From Closterium sp. Naga37s-1 (lineage: Eukaryota > Streptophyta > Zygnematophyceae > Desmidiales > Closteriaceae): a stretch of DNA of 64,000 nucleotides. The stretch lies in contig CANJKZ010000395.1 of NCBI GenBank assembly GCA_947471745.1, forward strand, positions 1,055,001 to 1,119,000. Reading direction: 5' to 3'. The translations under genes and the position numbers were made by a program. This document shows positions 1 through 10,586 of the stretch, piece after piece. The notes under the pieces were generated by a model that searched no databases, was not told the origin of the DNA, and saw only the letters and a program-made list of their open reading frames with translations. Each line of letters opens with the position of its first letter. Position 1 is the stretch's first letter.

Positions 1-138
1 TCAAAACTCGAACACATCGCTGACATCCCGCTGAAAAAGTCGCTGCTGCTCCCCGGGGAGCTACCCACCGCAGGCAGCTGGCCCACCTCTCCTACCCATG
101 TCATCTCATCCGTCATTCCACATGAACGCATCCCTTGA
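1..138 (+). CDS. possible C-terminal end of an upstream gene (partial)
   Basis: Frame 1 is open from the first base of the window to a TGA at 136-138, giving 45 residues that begin SKLEHIADIPLKKS and end SVIPHERIP. The composition (mixed hydrophobic and charged residues, no low-complexity run) looks more protein-like than the flanking sequence, so this may be the last exon of a gene that starts outside the window. No family was recognised and 45 open codons in GC-rich DNA can occur by chance. The 370 bases that follow, up to the next start codon, show nothing else recognisable and probably hold the promoter and 5'UTR of the coiled-coil gene. Confidence 0.25.
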   Translation, partial: SKLEHIADIPLKKSLLLPGELPTAGSWPTSPTHVISSVIPHERIP

Positions 139-511
139 CAACCGTCGGATCAGTCGAGGCGTGTGGACGGGGGCATGTCAAGACAACACGTTACTGCATG
201 AGTCATGCCATGCCACTCACATCACATCATTTCACATGTGCCCCCCATCCACATCCCATCCCATCCCGTGGCCAACCATCTCATCGCCCAGCACCCCAAG
301 TCAAGCACGTCAGATGCTGATGGAGCGAAGTGGGTCGGGCTGTGCAGATTAGAGATGCTAATTCGTAGCCTTGAGAGTGGCGCCAACTCCGCTAAGACAA
401 AGCTCGCCAAAGGCGCGCCACGCCTGATCTTCACCGACCAACCAAATCCACCTGATTCAACCGCCTCAACCGCGACAATGCGCAACCTGCCACCTCCTTC
501 CCAGTGCAGCG

Positions 512-3500
512 ATGGGCAAAACATCCGCCAACGGACTGTCCACTAACGAGTCACTCACTAACGAGGCAGTCCATGGCGACACGCCGCATTCACCTATAAT
601 GCAAGGTCCCGCGATGGCCGCCGCAACGGCGAAGGAGAAAAGTTATGGCGGAGGTGTCTCGGAACCTCCGAGTCAACAGAGGAATGCTGACGAGTCCGTC
701 TCTCGCTTTCGAATTGAGAGTGCTACTACTCAATTCGAATCCCACAAGTTACCAAATGCCGTGCGCGACTCGCAGGATCATGGTGCCGCTGGCTCGTTGG
801 GAACGCCCTCGACGAGGGACGGCGCGTTGGCGAATGATATGGAAGAGACGCTTCTGCACCACGCGCGCATGCTCGCGCGCGAGCGCAGCAAGCGCGCTGA
901 AGCCTCTGCGCGCCGAGAGGAAGCGGAGGCGCGGTGGCGGGCGGCGGAACAAGAGGCGGACGGTCTCCGCCGTGAGCTGGCCGCGCTGCTATTGCGGAAA
1001 GCGGGGGACTCCGTAGTGTCCGCGACGGGCGTTGGGCAGGAGCTGTTAGGGGAAGCAGGCGCGGGGATGGCGGGGCAGTTGGCGGAATCAGAGCGCGAGA
1101 TGGCGGAGTTGCGGCGGGACGTGGGGGAGGTGACGCGGTGGGTGCGCAGGAGCGAGATGCGCGCGCGGGAGGGATGGCGCGCGGTGGAGGGGATGATGGG
1201 GGGAATACGGAGGCGGATGGATAGAACGAGAGGGGAGGAAGGCGCGCCAGGAGGCGGAGGAGGGGTAAGCAGCGGGGGCGCAGAGGAGCGCGCAGGGGAG
1301 CGCGCAGGGGAGCGCGCAGGGGAGGAATGCGGGAATGAAGCGGAGAGGGGAGATTGCGGTATGCAAGAGGGGCTTGGAGATGCGCGGAGCATGCTTGGAG
1401 TGTGGGGAGGCGAGGTTGTAGCAGGGGGGAACAGCGGGAACGAGGGAGGAGGGGCGCGGATAAGCGAGCTTGGTGAGGGGGAAACGGGCAGCGCGGGGGC
1501 CGAAGAAGGGAGGTGGAGAGGGATAGGGCGGGGGAAGGAGAGAGGGAGGGGTAGGTTGGAGCGGGTGATAAGGCGGATTCGGGATTTGCAGGCGAGGGTG
1601 CAGGAGGAGAGATGGCAGCAGGCTGAGTTGGAGCAGCAAGTGGAGAGGGCAGGGCGGGAGGTGGCACGAGTTAAGTCGCTCGTTGGGGAAGCCGTGGGGG
1701 GGGAGAGGAAGATAGAAGACGGGGAAGGAAGGATGGGGCATGGGAATGAAGGTAGTGAGGAAGGGGAGCAGGAGGACGGTTTCGTAGGGTTGAGAGTGGT
1801 AGGGGTTGGTGAAGTGGCAGAGGAAGAGAGTGCGGTAGGCAGGGGAGGGATGGGTGGGATGGGTGGGATAGAAGGGGAGGAAGAGGGGACAGAGGGAGAG
1901 GAGGGATCGGAGGGGAGTGCAAGGGAGGGGAGGCGAGTGGGTAAGGACGGAGGAGAGGAGGATGAGGAGGTGGAGATAGTGTGTGGGTGTGCGGTTGAGG
2001 CGAGTGTGGGGAGTGGGAAGGAGGTGGTGTGCGAGGGGGGACGAGGAGGGGAGGAGTCTGGTGCAGGACATGGGCGTGGGAGGGAAGAGCGGGTGGAACA
2101 AGGTGGAGAGGAGTTGAGAAGGATTCAGGAGCAGGTGAACGGGGGGTTTGAGAGGACGTGCGAGGGGGAGTGTAAGGAAGAGTGTGGAGGAGCGTGTGAA
2201 GGGGAGTGCGAAGGCGAGTGTGAGGGGGAATATGATGGGGACGAGGTAGGAGGCATGGCGTTTGTGCTGGCAGGGGTGGAGGCGGAGTTACAGCAGGTGC
2301 AGGCGCAGGTGCAGTGGGTTGCAGGCAGGCGAAGCGAGGTGCAGCAGTGCGTGCATGCAGTGTGGGCGCGCCTGGTGCTGCTGCTGCAAAGGCAGGTGGA
2401 TGGAGCAAGAGGGGGAGGTGTCGAGCAGGAGGAAAGAGCGCGGGAGGAGGAGAAAGGCAGGTTGCATGAGGAGGAGGGAGGGGAGAGGGGTTTGGGGAGG
2501 GTGGAGAAGAGCCGTGGTGCTGTGGGAAAGAGGGAGGAGGGCCTGGGGAATTCGTGGATAGAGGGGCTTGAGAGGCAGGTGAGGAAGGAGGGGATGAGGG
2601 AAGGAAGGGAGATGTTGAGGATGGTGGAAGCGCAGTTGAAGGAGGAAAGGGAGAAAGTGTGTGAGGCAGAGATGAACGAGGGGGAGGTGAGGGAGGAGGT
2701 GGAAAGGAAGGGGGGGAGAGTGAGGGAGTTGGAGGAGGGTGTGAGGGAGAAGGAGGAAAAGGTGAAGGAGCTTGAGAGTAGGTTGGAGAAGGCAGATGTT
2801 CTTATAAGGGAAGCGGATGAGCAGCTGCTAGTGGAAAAGGACAAGGTTGGGAGGTTGGAGGAGAGTGTGAGGGAGCTTGAGGAGGTGGTGAGAGCGAGAG
2901 AGGTGGAGGAGACGAAGGAGGTGGTAGCAGAAGAGGTGAGGGAGACAGCAAAACAGGTGGTTCTGATAGAGGTGGAGGCAGAGGAGGTAGAGGTAGAGGC
3001 AGAGGTAGAGGAGCGGAGGAAGCAGGGTGGAGAACTGGAGGGGGTGGTGGAGGAGAGAGAGGGGTGTGTGAGGTGTGTGGGGGAAGAGAATTTGCGGAAC
3101 GGTGTGTTGGAGGGCGGGGTGAGTGAGTGGCGGAAGCAGGTGGAGGTGATGGGAGGGGAGGTGGAAAGAGGGAAGGGTGCGGTCAGGGAGGTTGAGGAGG
3201 AGGTGGGGAGGCTGAGAGGAGAGGTGAGGGCGAGGGAGGAGGAGGCTGGGAGGTGGAAGGCGGAAGCGGAGGAGAGAGAGAGGAGAGTTGGGATGCTTCA
3301 GGGTGATGTGGTGCTGCTGGAGAGTGAGTTGGCAGCGTGCCGTGCTGATCTGGCGAGGATTTGTGCTGAGGTGGCGGAGAAGCATGCTGACGTGGTGGAG
3401 AAGCATTCTGAGCTGGCCGCAGCGAGAGAAACAAATTCGGAACTAGAGGAAAAACTGCAGGAGCAAGAGGGGAGAGTAAGAGAGCAGGCGGCAAGGGCAA

Positions 3501-6500
3501 GGGAGCAGGAGGAGAGGGTAGAGGCTTTAGAGGATCAGGTGGCAGCGAGAGATGCGAGGATACGGTGGATGGAGAAGGCTGGGTTGGAGACTTGTGCGAG
3601 ACTGCGAGCAGCGCAGGAAGAGGTGAGGGCGAGGGAGGAGAGTATAGAGGAGATGGTGAGAGAGGTGGGTGTGCTGGGGAGGCGAGTGGAGGAGGCACGT
3701 GGAGAGGCGGTGGAGCAGGGGGAGCGAGTGAGGGAGCTGAAGGGGGTGGTGAGGGAGATGGAGAGGGAGAGAGAGGTGAAACGGATGGACGGGGTGGCGG
3801 TGGGTAGGGGTAAGGGGACAGGGAAGGGAGGAGAGATGGAAGGCGGGGGGGGGATGGGATGGGGAGAGTGGGGAGGGGAGGGGAGGGAAGGGATGAAGGG
3901 GGTGAGGGTAGTGAGTGTTGGTTGTGTGGATGAGGTAGAGGAGGATGTGGGTGGTGTGGATGCAGGTGTGGGAAAGGCGGGAGGGACGAAAACAGAGGTA
4001 GTGGGTGTGAGAGCGGAGGAAAATGAGGGGGCATCCGTGGTTGGTGGTACAGGAGAGAGTGGTGGCATAGCTGTTGTGGGAGAGGAAATGAGAGGAGTTG
4101 AAGGGACAGGGGAAGCAGGAGGGGCAGGAGCAGCAGGAGCTGCAAGAGCGGCAAGAGAAGAGGGGGGCAAGGATGGAGAGGTGAGAAGGCAGGGAGAGGA
4201 GGAAGGAGAGGTGGTGTGGCTAAGAGAGCAGGTGCGAGAGAAGGAAGAGAGAGTGAACGAGATGGAAGGAGAGATAGAGAGGGCGAGAGAGGAGGTGAAG
4301 AGAGAGGTGGAGAGGAGGGCAGGCGTGGAGCGGGAGGTGGGGAAGGAGAAGGAGCGGCGGAGAATGGTCGAGGCGTCGAAAGCACATCTGTTTCTGCAGC
4401 ACCAGTCGGCACAGGAGCAGGTGTACAAGCTGAAGATGATGGAGAAAGGGCAGCGGAGAGAGGTGGAGAGCAGACTAGCGGCGGAGAGGCGAGCAGTGGA
4501 GGAAGCAGAGGAGGCTGTGAGAGTGCAGGAGGAGCTGCAGGGAGTGATAGAGATAAGGGAGAGAGAGCTGGAGGTGCTGGGGGAGGAGAAGGAGGCTGCG
4601 GAGAGGAGGGGGGTGGAGGAGGTGGAGGGGTGGAGGGAGAGAGTGAGGGAGGTGGAGGGAGAGGTGGAGGAGAAGGGGAGGGAGGTCGTGAGGCTGGAAG
4701 CGGAGGTTGGTGGTTTGAGGGAGAGATTGGGAGGAGTTTTGGGGGAGTTGGAGAGGGTGGGAGGGGAGAGGGATAGGTTGGAGGGGTTGGTGGGGGAGAT
4801 GGAAGGGCGGGTGCAAGGGTTGCAAGAGGAGATGGAGAGAGTGGAAGGTGAGAAGAGGGAAGTGGTTAATGAGGTGGGGAGAGTGAGGGAGGAGAAGGAG
4901 GAGGTGGAGAGGAATGTAGAGGAGATGAGGGAGGAGGAGGAGCGATTGCGAGCAGAGGTAGAGGTGCTAAAAGAGAGGGTGGCGGAGCTCGAAGAGGAGG
5001 TGGAACGGGAGAGGAGGGCGAAGGGGGACGCGGAGAGGGAGTGGGAGAGGGTGAAAGGGGAGTTGGAGAGGGGGAGAGAGGTGGCAATGGTGCAGAGGCA
5101 GCGGATGGGGGCGATGGAGGGTCGTGTGATGAGCCTTCAAGAGGAGTGTGAGGCGTTGCATGAGGTGGTGGGGGTGAGGGAGAGGAGAGTGAAGAAGGTG
5201 GAGGAGGAAGGGGAGAGGAGAGTGAGGGAGGTGAAGGAGGAGAAGGAGAGGGTGGAGGAGGAGATTGGGGCGGATAGTGGAAGATAGGGAGGAGCTGAGA
5301 GGGAGAGTGAGGGGTTTACAGGGAGAGGTGGAGGATTTAAAGGGAGAGGTGAAAAGGAGGGAAGAGGAACGTGAGGAGGAGAGGAAAATATGGTGGGAGG
5401 TGGAGAGCGAGGATGAGCGGTTGCGTAAGGAGGTGGAGGAGAGGGAGGAGGAGGTGAGGAGGGTGAGAGGAGAGGTGGAGCGGAAGGAGAGGGAGGTGGA
5501 GGAAATGCAAGGGGAGAGAGACAGGTGGAAGGGCGTGGCAGAGGCACGGGAGAGGAGGGTGAGTGAGATGGAAGGGAAGGTGAGAGAGAGGGAGGAGAGG
5601 GAGGTGGGATGGAAATTGAAGGAGCGAGAGTGGAAGGAGAGAGAGCGGGAGTGGGATAATAAATTGGCTGACTGGGAGGGACGGGAGGGAGAGTGGAAGG
5701 AGAGGGAGGAGCAGTGGAAGAAACAGGTGGGGGAAGCTGTGAGGGCTGCAGAGGCTGCAAGGGTGGGGATCAGCCAAGGACGAACGCGAGAGGAGGAACT
5801 GAGAGAGAAGGTGCGGGATGGGGAGGAGGAGGTGGAGAGGCTGAGGCGAGTGGTAGGTGAGATGGAGCAGGAACGAGAAGAGCTGAAGGTACTGCTGGCA
5901 GAGGGGGAGAGGCGATTGGTGGAAGCAGAGGGGGAGGTGCAGGGATTGCTGTGTAGGGTGGAGGAGATGGAGGGGGAGGTGGCGAGGGGAGTGGAGGAGG
6001 AGAGGAGGAGGGTGGAGGAGGAGGGGAGGGGAGAGGTGGTGGTGCTGCAGGTGGAACGAGGGGCAGAGGGGATTGTGGTGGTGAGAAGGGAAGTGGAGGA
6101 GGTGCGAGGGGAGAATGAGACGCTGAGGTGGGAGATTGAGGTTTTAAAGGGAGAGAATGAGGCATCGAAAGGGGAAAGAGAGCAGTGGGCAAGGCAGCAG
6201 GTGCAGGAGAGTGTGCGTGTGGGGGGGACCGGCGAGCAGCAGAGGGACGGGAGTGGGAGCAAGCTGCATGGCGGTGTGGAGGGAGGGAGTGAGGGGGCGA
6301 GATGGGTGAGAGAGGAGGAGAGGCAGGTGGAGGGAGTGGAGGAGAAGAGGGGGGAGGTGGAGAGTGTGCAAGCGATGGTTGAGGTACGGAGTGAAATGAA
6401 GAGCGAGAGGGAGAGGGAGAGGGAGTTAGATGCATGGCAGGTGGCACAGGAAGAGGCAGAGGAGGAGGTGAGGAGGGAGATGTGGAGGGAGGTGAGACGG

Positions 6501-7110
6501 TTACAGGACGAGGTAGCAGCTGCAAGGGCTGAAACACAGAGGGTGGACGCAGAGAGAAGGGCTGCTGCTGCTGCAAGGGAGAGAGAGGCGGAGGAACGGG
6601 AGAGAGTGGAGGGGAAGTGGAGGGAGAGTGAGGAGGTGGTGTGTGTGCTGATGCGAGAAATAGAGGAGCTGAGGCGGGAAGGGCACGCACGGGAGATGGA
6701 GGGACAGCAGCTGGCTGGAGCAGCGGTGAGGGAGTTGGATAGGCTGAGAGAGAGAGTGGAGGAGGTGGAGGCAGCAGCTGAGGCGGCACGGAGGCTCGTG
6801 GTACAAGCAGAGGAGGAGGGCAAAGGAAAGGGTTCAACGCAGGAGAGAAGATGGAACGTTTCTGCTTCTGGTGCTGCTGCTGTTGTTCCTGCTGTGGTTG
6901 GCGCTGCTGCTGATGCTGCCGCATCTGGCTGTACAAGCACTGCCGGGGCGACTGTGCGAGAGCAGGCACGGGGGCGGGGAGGGGCGGGGCAGCAGTGCAA
7001 GCAGCGAGTTGGGCAGGGCGGGGGCAAGGGCGTGGTGCTGCAGGGGTGGCAGGCGAGGGAGATAGAGGCGCACATCCAGCACATGGAGCATGTGTGTAGG
7101 CAGTTCCAGG
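512..7110 (+). CDS. giant coiled-coil protein, main exon (frame change near 5267)
   Basis: ATG at 512 opens a 1591-codon frame to a TAG at 5285-5287. The adjoining frame (+1) then stays open from 5235 through a likely 5' splice site at 7111 (cagttccag/gtgcgt). Dropping one G from the GGGG at 5267-5270 would join the two frames smoothly, so about 2,200 residues form one protein. Residues 1-105 are Ser/Thr/Gly-rich and probably disordered. From about residue 110 on, nearly every residue is E, R, V, K, L, A or G in heptad-like order (for example RELEEVVRAREVEET), typical of long parallel coiled coils. Gly-rich breaks lie near residues 230-330 and 1090-1220. There is no signal peptide or membrane segment. 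No motor, FYVE, GRIP or other end domain was recognised, so the function (scaffold, golgin-like tether, cytoskeletal linker) cannot be assigned. The last recognisable segment is HIQHMEHVCRQFQ, just before the donor site. Confidence 0.6.
5261..5287 (+). other. single-base frame change inside the coiled-coil exon
   Basis: The upstream frame reads EEEIGADSGR and stops. The downstream frame, offset by one, reads GRIVEDREELRG and carries the same coiled-coil composition for another 610 codons. The two meet in a run of four G (5267-5270); with three G the coiled coil would read through without a break. A homopolymer sequencing error is the simplest explanation. A true disabling mutation, or a very short intron (the region is full of gtgagg...ag), cannot be excluded. 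Confidence 0.55.
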
Positions 7111-7216
7111 TGCGTGGGGAGGGGAGACGGGTGGTTGGATGGGTGGGTGGATGGGTGGGTGGATGGGTGGATGAGTGTGTGTTTGCGTGTGGGGAGGCGA
7201 ACAAGTGTCATCAAAG

Positions 7217-7258
7217 CGCCACTGCTTGCACATGGAACACGTGTGCCGCCGGTTCCAG
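7217..7258 (+). CDS. possible small exon of the coiled-coil gene, a duplicate of the preceding exon end
   Basis: The segment follows an AAAG acceptor and is followed by GTGCGC. It encodes RHCLHMEHVCRRFQ, nearly the same as the end of the previous exon (HIQHMEHVCRQFQ / GTGCGT). The duplicated block includes the splice donor. Either this is an extra in-phase exon (42 nt, phase 0 to phase 0) or it is a leftover of a tandem duplication. The sequence between the copies (7111-7216) is a GGGTGGGTGGAT-type minisatellite. Confidence 0.3.
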
Positions 7259-7289
7259 GTGCGCGCACTGCCGGGCTTGTAGACTGGCG

Positions 7290-7470
7290 TGTCGATGGGC
7301 GAGTGGGAGGGTTGGAGGGAGGGAGTGAGGTTGGGAGGGCGGGAGGGTGGGAGAGTGGGAGGGTGGGAGGGAGGGAGGGAGGTTGGGAGGGAGGGAGGGT
7401 AAGAGGGAGGGAGGGAGGCCGGGAGGGCGGGAGGGCGGGAGGGTGGGAGAGTGGGAGGGTGAGAGGGCGA
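7290..7470 (+). repeat. G-rich minisatellite in intron
   Basis: The + strand is dominated by GGGAGGGTGGGAGGG-like units for about 180 bases within the putative intron after 7258. Many G-runs of three or more are spaced by one to four bases, which fits G-quadruplex-forming DNA or RNA. It is bounded downstream by a non-repetitive stretch containing gagtcaactc (7488-7498) and then by a C/T-rich acceptor tract. Confidence 0.7.
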
Positions 7471-7597
7471 GTGCTGTGGTGGCTCTTGAGTCAACTCAAA
7501 AGTCACCTGGTCGCGACATTCCCACGTCCGTCCATCTTGCATGCCATGTCATCCCATCCATCTCTCCTCTCCCCTCCTTTCTCCCCTGCTGGAACAG

Positions 7598-7740
7598 GAG
7601 GCGTTGGAGGCGAAGCGGCAGCAGGTGGGGCGATGGGAGGCGGCAGTGAGGGAGGTGGTGATAGGGGCGGAGGAGGAGAGGGCAGCGCGGGATTCAGCAC
7701 TGCACACACTCATGGGGGAGCTAGCATCACACCACTTGCA
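7598..7740 (+). CDS. probable coiled-coil exon
   Basis: After a pyrimidine-rich tract and CAG acceptor (ends 7597), the frame reads EALEAKRQQVGRWEAAV and continues to GELASHHL, a charged amphipathic segment that matches the style of the main exon. It ends exactly where GTAAGT occurs (7741), a perfect donor. The phase at the donor is 2, which does not join cleanly with the next candidate exon at 8488, so the exon set given here is provisional. Confidence 0.45.
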
Positions 7741-7902
7741 GTAAGTGCACCACTTGCAGTAAGTGCACCACTTGCAGTAAGTGCACCACTTGCAGTAAGT
7801 GCACCACTCGAAGTAAGTGCACCACTTGCAGTAAGTGCACCACTCGAAGTAAGTGCACCACTCGAAGTAAGTGCACCACTCGAAGTAAGTGCACCACTCG
7901 CA
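7741..7902 (+). repeat. nine tandem 18-bp units, each starting with GTAAGT
   Basis: Units start at 7741, 7759, 7777, 7795, 7813, 7831, 7849, 7867 and 7885. The unit is gtaagtgcaccacttgca, with a variant ending ctcgaa in five of the nine copies. The first copy abuts the end of a likely exon, so every unit offers an identical 5' splice-site consensus. The array also translates as repeated SAPLAV/SAPLEV in one frame, which I regard as incidental. Confidence 0.9.
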
Positions 7903-8176
7903 GTAAAAAATACCTCCCTACGGATCTATTTCCTGGTGCCTGCCTCCCCCACAGCCTCCTCTTCTCCTCCCTAACCCACGGCCTTCCTTCCCTCTCACAA
8001 TCCCCGCCTGTTCCCTCGCCTCTACCACTTGCATTTATGCAGATCCTTCATATTTCTTCCCCACGCCCTCTCTCTCCCCATCTGTCCCATACCGCCTTCC
8101 CCACTTCCTGCAGACTTCCATCCACATCCACCCCTCCCCATCTCGCCTCTGCCCCACCACATGCCGTTTTACAGTC

Positions 8177-8276
8177 TACACCACACCACACCACACCACA
8201 CCACACCACACCACACCACACCACACCCCACCACACCACACCACACCACACCACACCACACCACAGCGCACCACAG
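8177..8276 (+). repeat. (CCACA)n microsatellite
   Basis: A pentanucleotide array of roughly 20 units lies in a C/T-rich stretch between two candidate exons, interrupted by a few variant units (cccca, gcgca). It is probably intronic. Confidence 0.85.
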
Positions 8277-8487
8277 CGCATCAGACCGCACACCAGAGCG
8301 CTGCTTCTCATTTGTACACCCTTCTCGCCTCTCACCGACCCCCGGTCTCTTCCACTCCCTTTCATCTCTCCCCCCTTCCCTCCTCTCCCCTCCCTTCCTC
8401 ATTATCCCTGCCAACAGCAGGCCACAAGCTCCCTCCTCCACAACACACCTCGCCTCCACCCTCTGCTTCCACCATTCCCACACACAG

Positions 8488-9257
8488 CTGCAGCGATTGA
8501 GAGAGCGAGCCCGAGAGCTGGTGGGGGGGACAGGGGAGTGGGAGGGGCGTGAGAGGGTGGGAGAGCATGTGGTTAAGGTGCCAAGCGAAGAATTGGCTTG
8601 TGGGATCCAAGCAGGGACACCATCAGCAGCAGCAGTAGCGCCACCACCACCATCAGCAGCGGTAGCATCAGCAGCAGCAGGACTACTAGCAGTGGCGTCT
8701 GTATCCATTCATCAAGCAGCCACATCCGTTCCATCTCCACCCTCGCACTCACCACCACCACCACCACCACCATCATCAGCAGCAGCAGCACGACTAGCAG
8801 CAGCAGACGCAGGGTCAAGGGAAGATGGCAGAGCAGAGTCGGCGAGGGTGGGGGGGATTGTACGGAGGGGGAGGGGCAGCGTAGGCGCGGAGCAGCAGGA
8901 GGAGAGTGAGGGGCAGGGCGGATGTGATGCACAGGGCAGCAGAGAGAGGGAGGGAATGGAAGCAGAGTGGGGCGTGGGAAGGGGGCGAGTGGGCGATAGG
9001 GCAGAGGAGAATGTGGGAGAGGGGGAAGAGGAAGGAATCAGTATTAGAGCAGGCAGTGGGGAAATGGTGATGCCGCAGGAGAGGGTGCAGGTGATCGGAG
9101 GAAACTCTGGAAGAAGTGGGAATAGTGGGAGAAGTGGGAAACGTGGGAGTGTTGGAAGGAGAGGGAGCAATACGAGGAGAGGGTGGTGGGAAGGAATGCG
9201 TGGTTCTGGTGGAAGGGTAGTGAGGGCAGGAAGCGAGGCAGTGACTTGTGTGGACAT
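8488..9257 (+). CDS. candidate exon: coiled-coil start, then low-complexity Ala/Ser/Gly/Arg
   Basis: After an ACACAG acceptor the frame reads LQRLRERARELVGG, then Pro/Ala/Ser runs (PPPPSAAVASAAA) and a Gly/Arg/Glu-rich portion ending near SEAVTCVD. It terminates at a perfect donor GTAAGT at 9258. The opening fits the coiled-coil gene upstream. The remainder is low complexity and may be a long disordered segment. Its phase does not join easily with 7598-7740 or with 10263-10325, so some exon boundaries must differ from those given. Confidence 0.35.
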
Positions 9258-9272
9258 GTAAGTGATGATGAG

Positions 9273-9525
9273 TACTCCTCTCCCTCCTCCCCTCCTCCCC
9301 TCCTCCCCTCCTCCCCTCCTCCCCTCCTCCCTCCTCCCCTCCTCCCCTCCTCCCCTCCTCCCCTCCTCCCCTCCTCCCCTCCTCCCTCCTCCCCTCCTCC
9401 CCTCCTCCCCTCCTCCCCTCCTCCCCTCCTCCCCTCCTCCCCTCCTCCCCTCCTCCCCTCCTCCCCTCCTCCCCTCCTCCCCTCCTCCCCTCCTCCCCTC
9501 CTCCCCTCCTCCCCTCCTCCCATCC
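9273..9525 (+). repeat. (CTCCC/CTCCT)n polypyrimidine array
   Basis: About 250 bases consist almost only of CCCCTCCT units just downstream of a GTAAGT donor. The array is the mirror image in style of the purine-rich exon upstream and could form triplex, i-motif or opposite-strand G-quadruplex structures. It is probably intronic. The rest of the interval to 10262 is C/T-rich with a (GTGTGCGCAT)n array near 10021-10112 and shows no convincing coding exon. Confidence 0.9.
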
Positions 9526-10020
9526 TCGTGCCCGGTGCTTTTTTTGAGTTGACTCATACCACACCTGTCACACACCGCTCGCCCTCCTCACCTTCACCCT
9601 GGTTCTCCCATCGCGTCCCCACCCCCCCAGCACACCGCCCTACATCACACCATGACGCTGCCATGACTCTTTTCTGCCGCACCTGCCCCTCTCCCACTCC
9701 CGCTGCCCCGCTTTCCCATCCACCCCAAGTCTCTCTCGCCCTCTCCCGCCCTTTCTCGCCCAACCTCTCCATCTACATCATAAGTGCGACCATGTCTTTC
9801 GGGGCGCCGCAAAAGTCTTTCCCTCCTATCCCCCCTACCTCCCCTACCACCCCCGTGCCTCAGAAACCTACCCCTGTCGGCGCCTCTGCCCTGCCTCTCT
9901 CCCACGGCCCTTCTTCTCCTCGCTCCCCCCATGCCGCTCTGGTGCATGGGCGGGCATGCATGGCGTGGGCACCAGAAGTGGGTGGTGGACAGTGCGTGGA
10001 TGGACGCACTCAGACAGGTG

Positions 10021-10112
10021 TGTGTGATTGTGCATGCGTGCGTATGTGTGTGCATGTGTGCGCATGTGTGCGCATGTGTGCGCATGTGTGCGCATGTGTG
10101 CGCATGTGTGCA
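10021..10112 (+). repeat. (GTGTGCGCAT)n array
   Basis: Alternating purine-pyrimidine decamers (gtgtgcgcat) repeat about seven times after a shorter variant lead-in. Such tracts favour Z-DNA. The position is within a probable intron of the coiled-coil gene. Confidence 0.85.
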
Positions 10113-10262
10113 CGCACACGAGTACGTGGGCCTGTTGGGGTTGTTCGGGTTGTTGGGGCATGTGTGGCGTGTCAAGTTCCTCATAAACACATTGCCCGAT
10201 GCCAATATATTCCTCATTCCGAATGCCCTCCGACCCCCTTTCCCGTTCCTGTGCCACACCAG

Positions 10263-10325
10263 GAGCATGTGAGCATGCAGCATGCCATGTTGGATCAACA
10301 GCAGCGGATCACCACACTGCAACAG
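10263..10325 (+). CDS. candidate 63-nt exon of the coiled-coil gene
   Basis: The segment is preceded by CACCAG and followed by GTGCGT. It encodes EHVSMQHAMLDQQQRITTLQQ, a heptad-like Gln-rich helix. The length is a multiple of three (phase 0 on both sides), as is that of the next candidate exon. Confidence 0.4.
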
Positions 10326-10511
10326 GTGCGTACGCTTCACCTCAAACACTTCCCCACAGCACAACACTTCACTCTCCCTCTCTCATCCCCCTCTCCTCTT
10401 TCCCATACATCCTGATTCCCTCCCTTGCCATTTCGCCCATTCCCCCCCACCCCTCCCATTCACGCGTCCACACATGCCTCGCCCCTTGCTCGTACCCCAT
10501 CCTCACGTCAG

Positions 10512-10586
10512 CGCCATGCAGCAGTGCAGCAGGGGCAGCAGCAGTGGGAGGCAAAAGCACGGGAGCAGATTCAAGCCATTCACCAG
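10512..10586 (+). CDS. candidate 75-nt exon of the coiled-coil gene
   Basis: The segment is preceded by CGTCAG and followed by GTAACT. It encodes a 25-residue Gln-rich helix beginning RHAAVQQGQQQWEAKARE. Both ends are phase 0, which allows direct joining to the 10263-10325 exon and to a terminal exon that begins LQREVV. Confidence 0.4.

Noticed and set aside
4967..7204. 745-codon minus-strand ORF (Ser/Thr/Leu-rich) and similar long minus ORFs across 700-7500
   Set aside because: They mirror the purine-rich coding strand, which contains few codons that read as stops in reverse. Composition is low complexity and no domain is visible.
7741..7902. 18-bp array as a coding SAPLAV repeat
   Set aside because: The frame that encodes it is not that of the adjoining exon, and the exon end coincides with GTAAGT. 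An intronic array is simpler.
8177..8276. (CCACA)n array considered as a CRISPR-like or telomeric repeat
   Set aside because: There are no spacers and the unit is not a telomere motif. It is a simple microsatellite in a probable intron.
9044..9575. minus-strand Gly/Arg/Glu ORF over the CTCCC array
   Set aside because: It is a pure repeat translation (GGGEEGRR) with no conserved domain.
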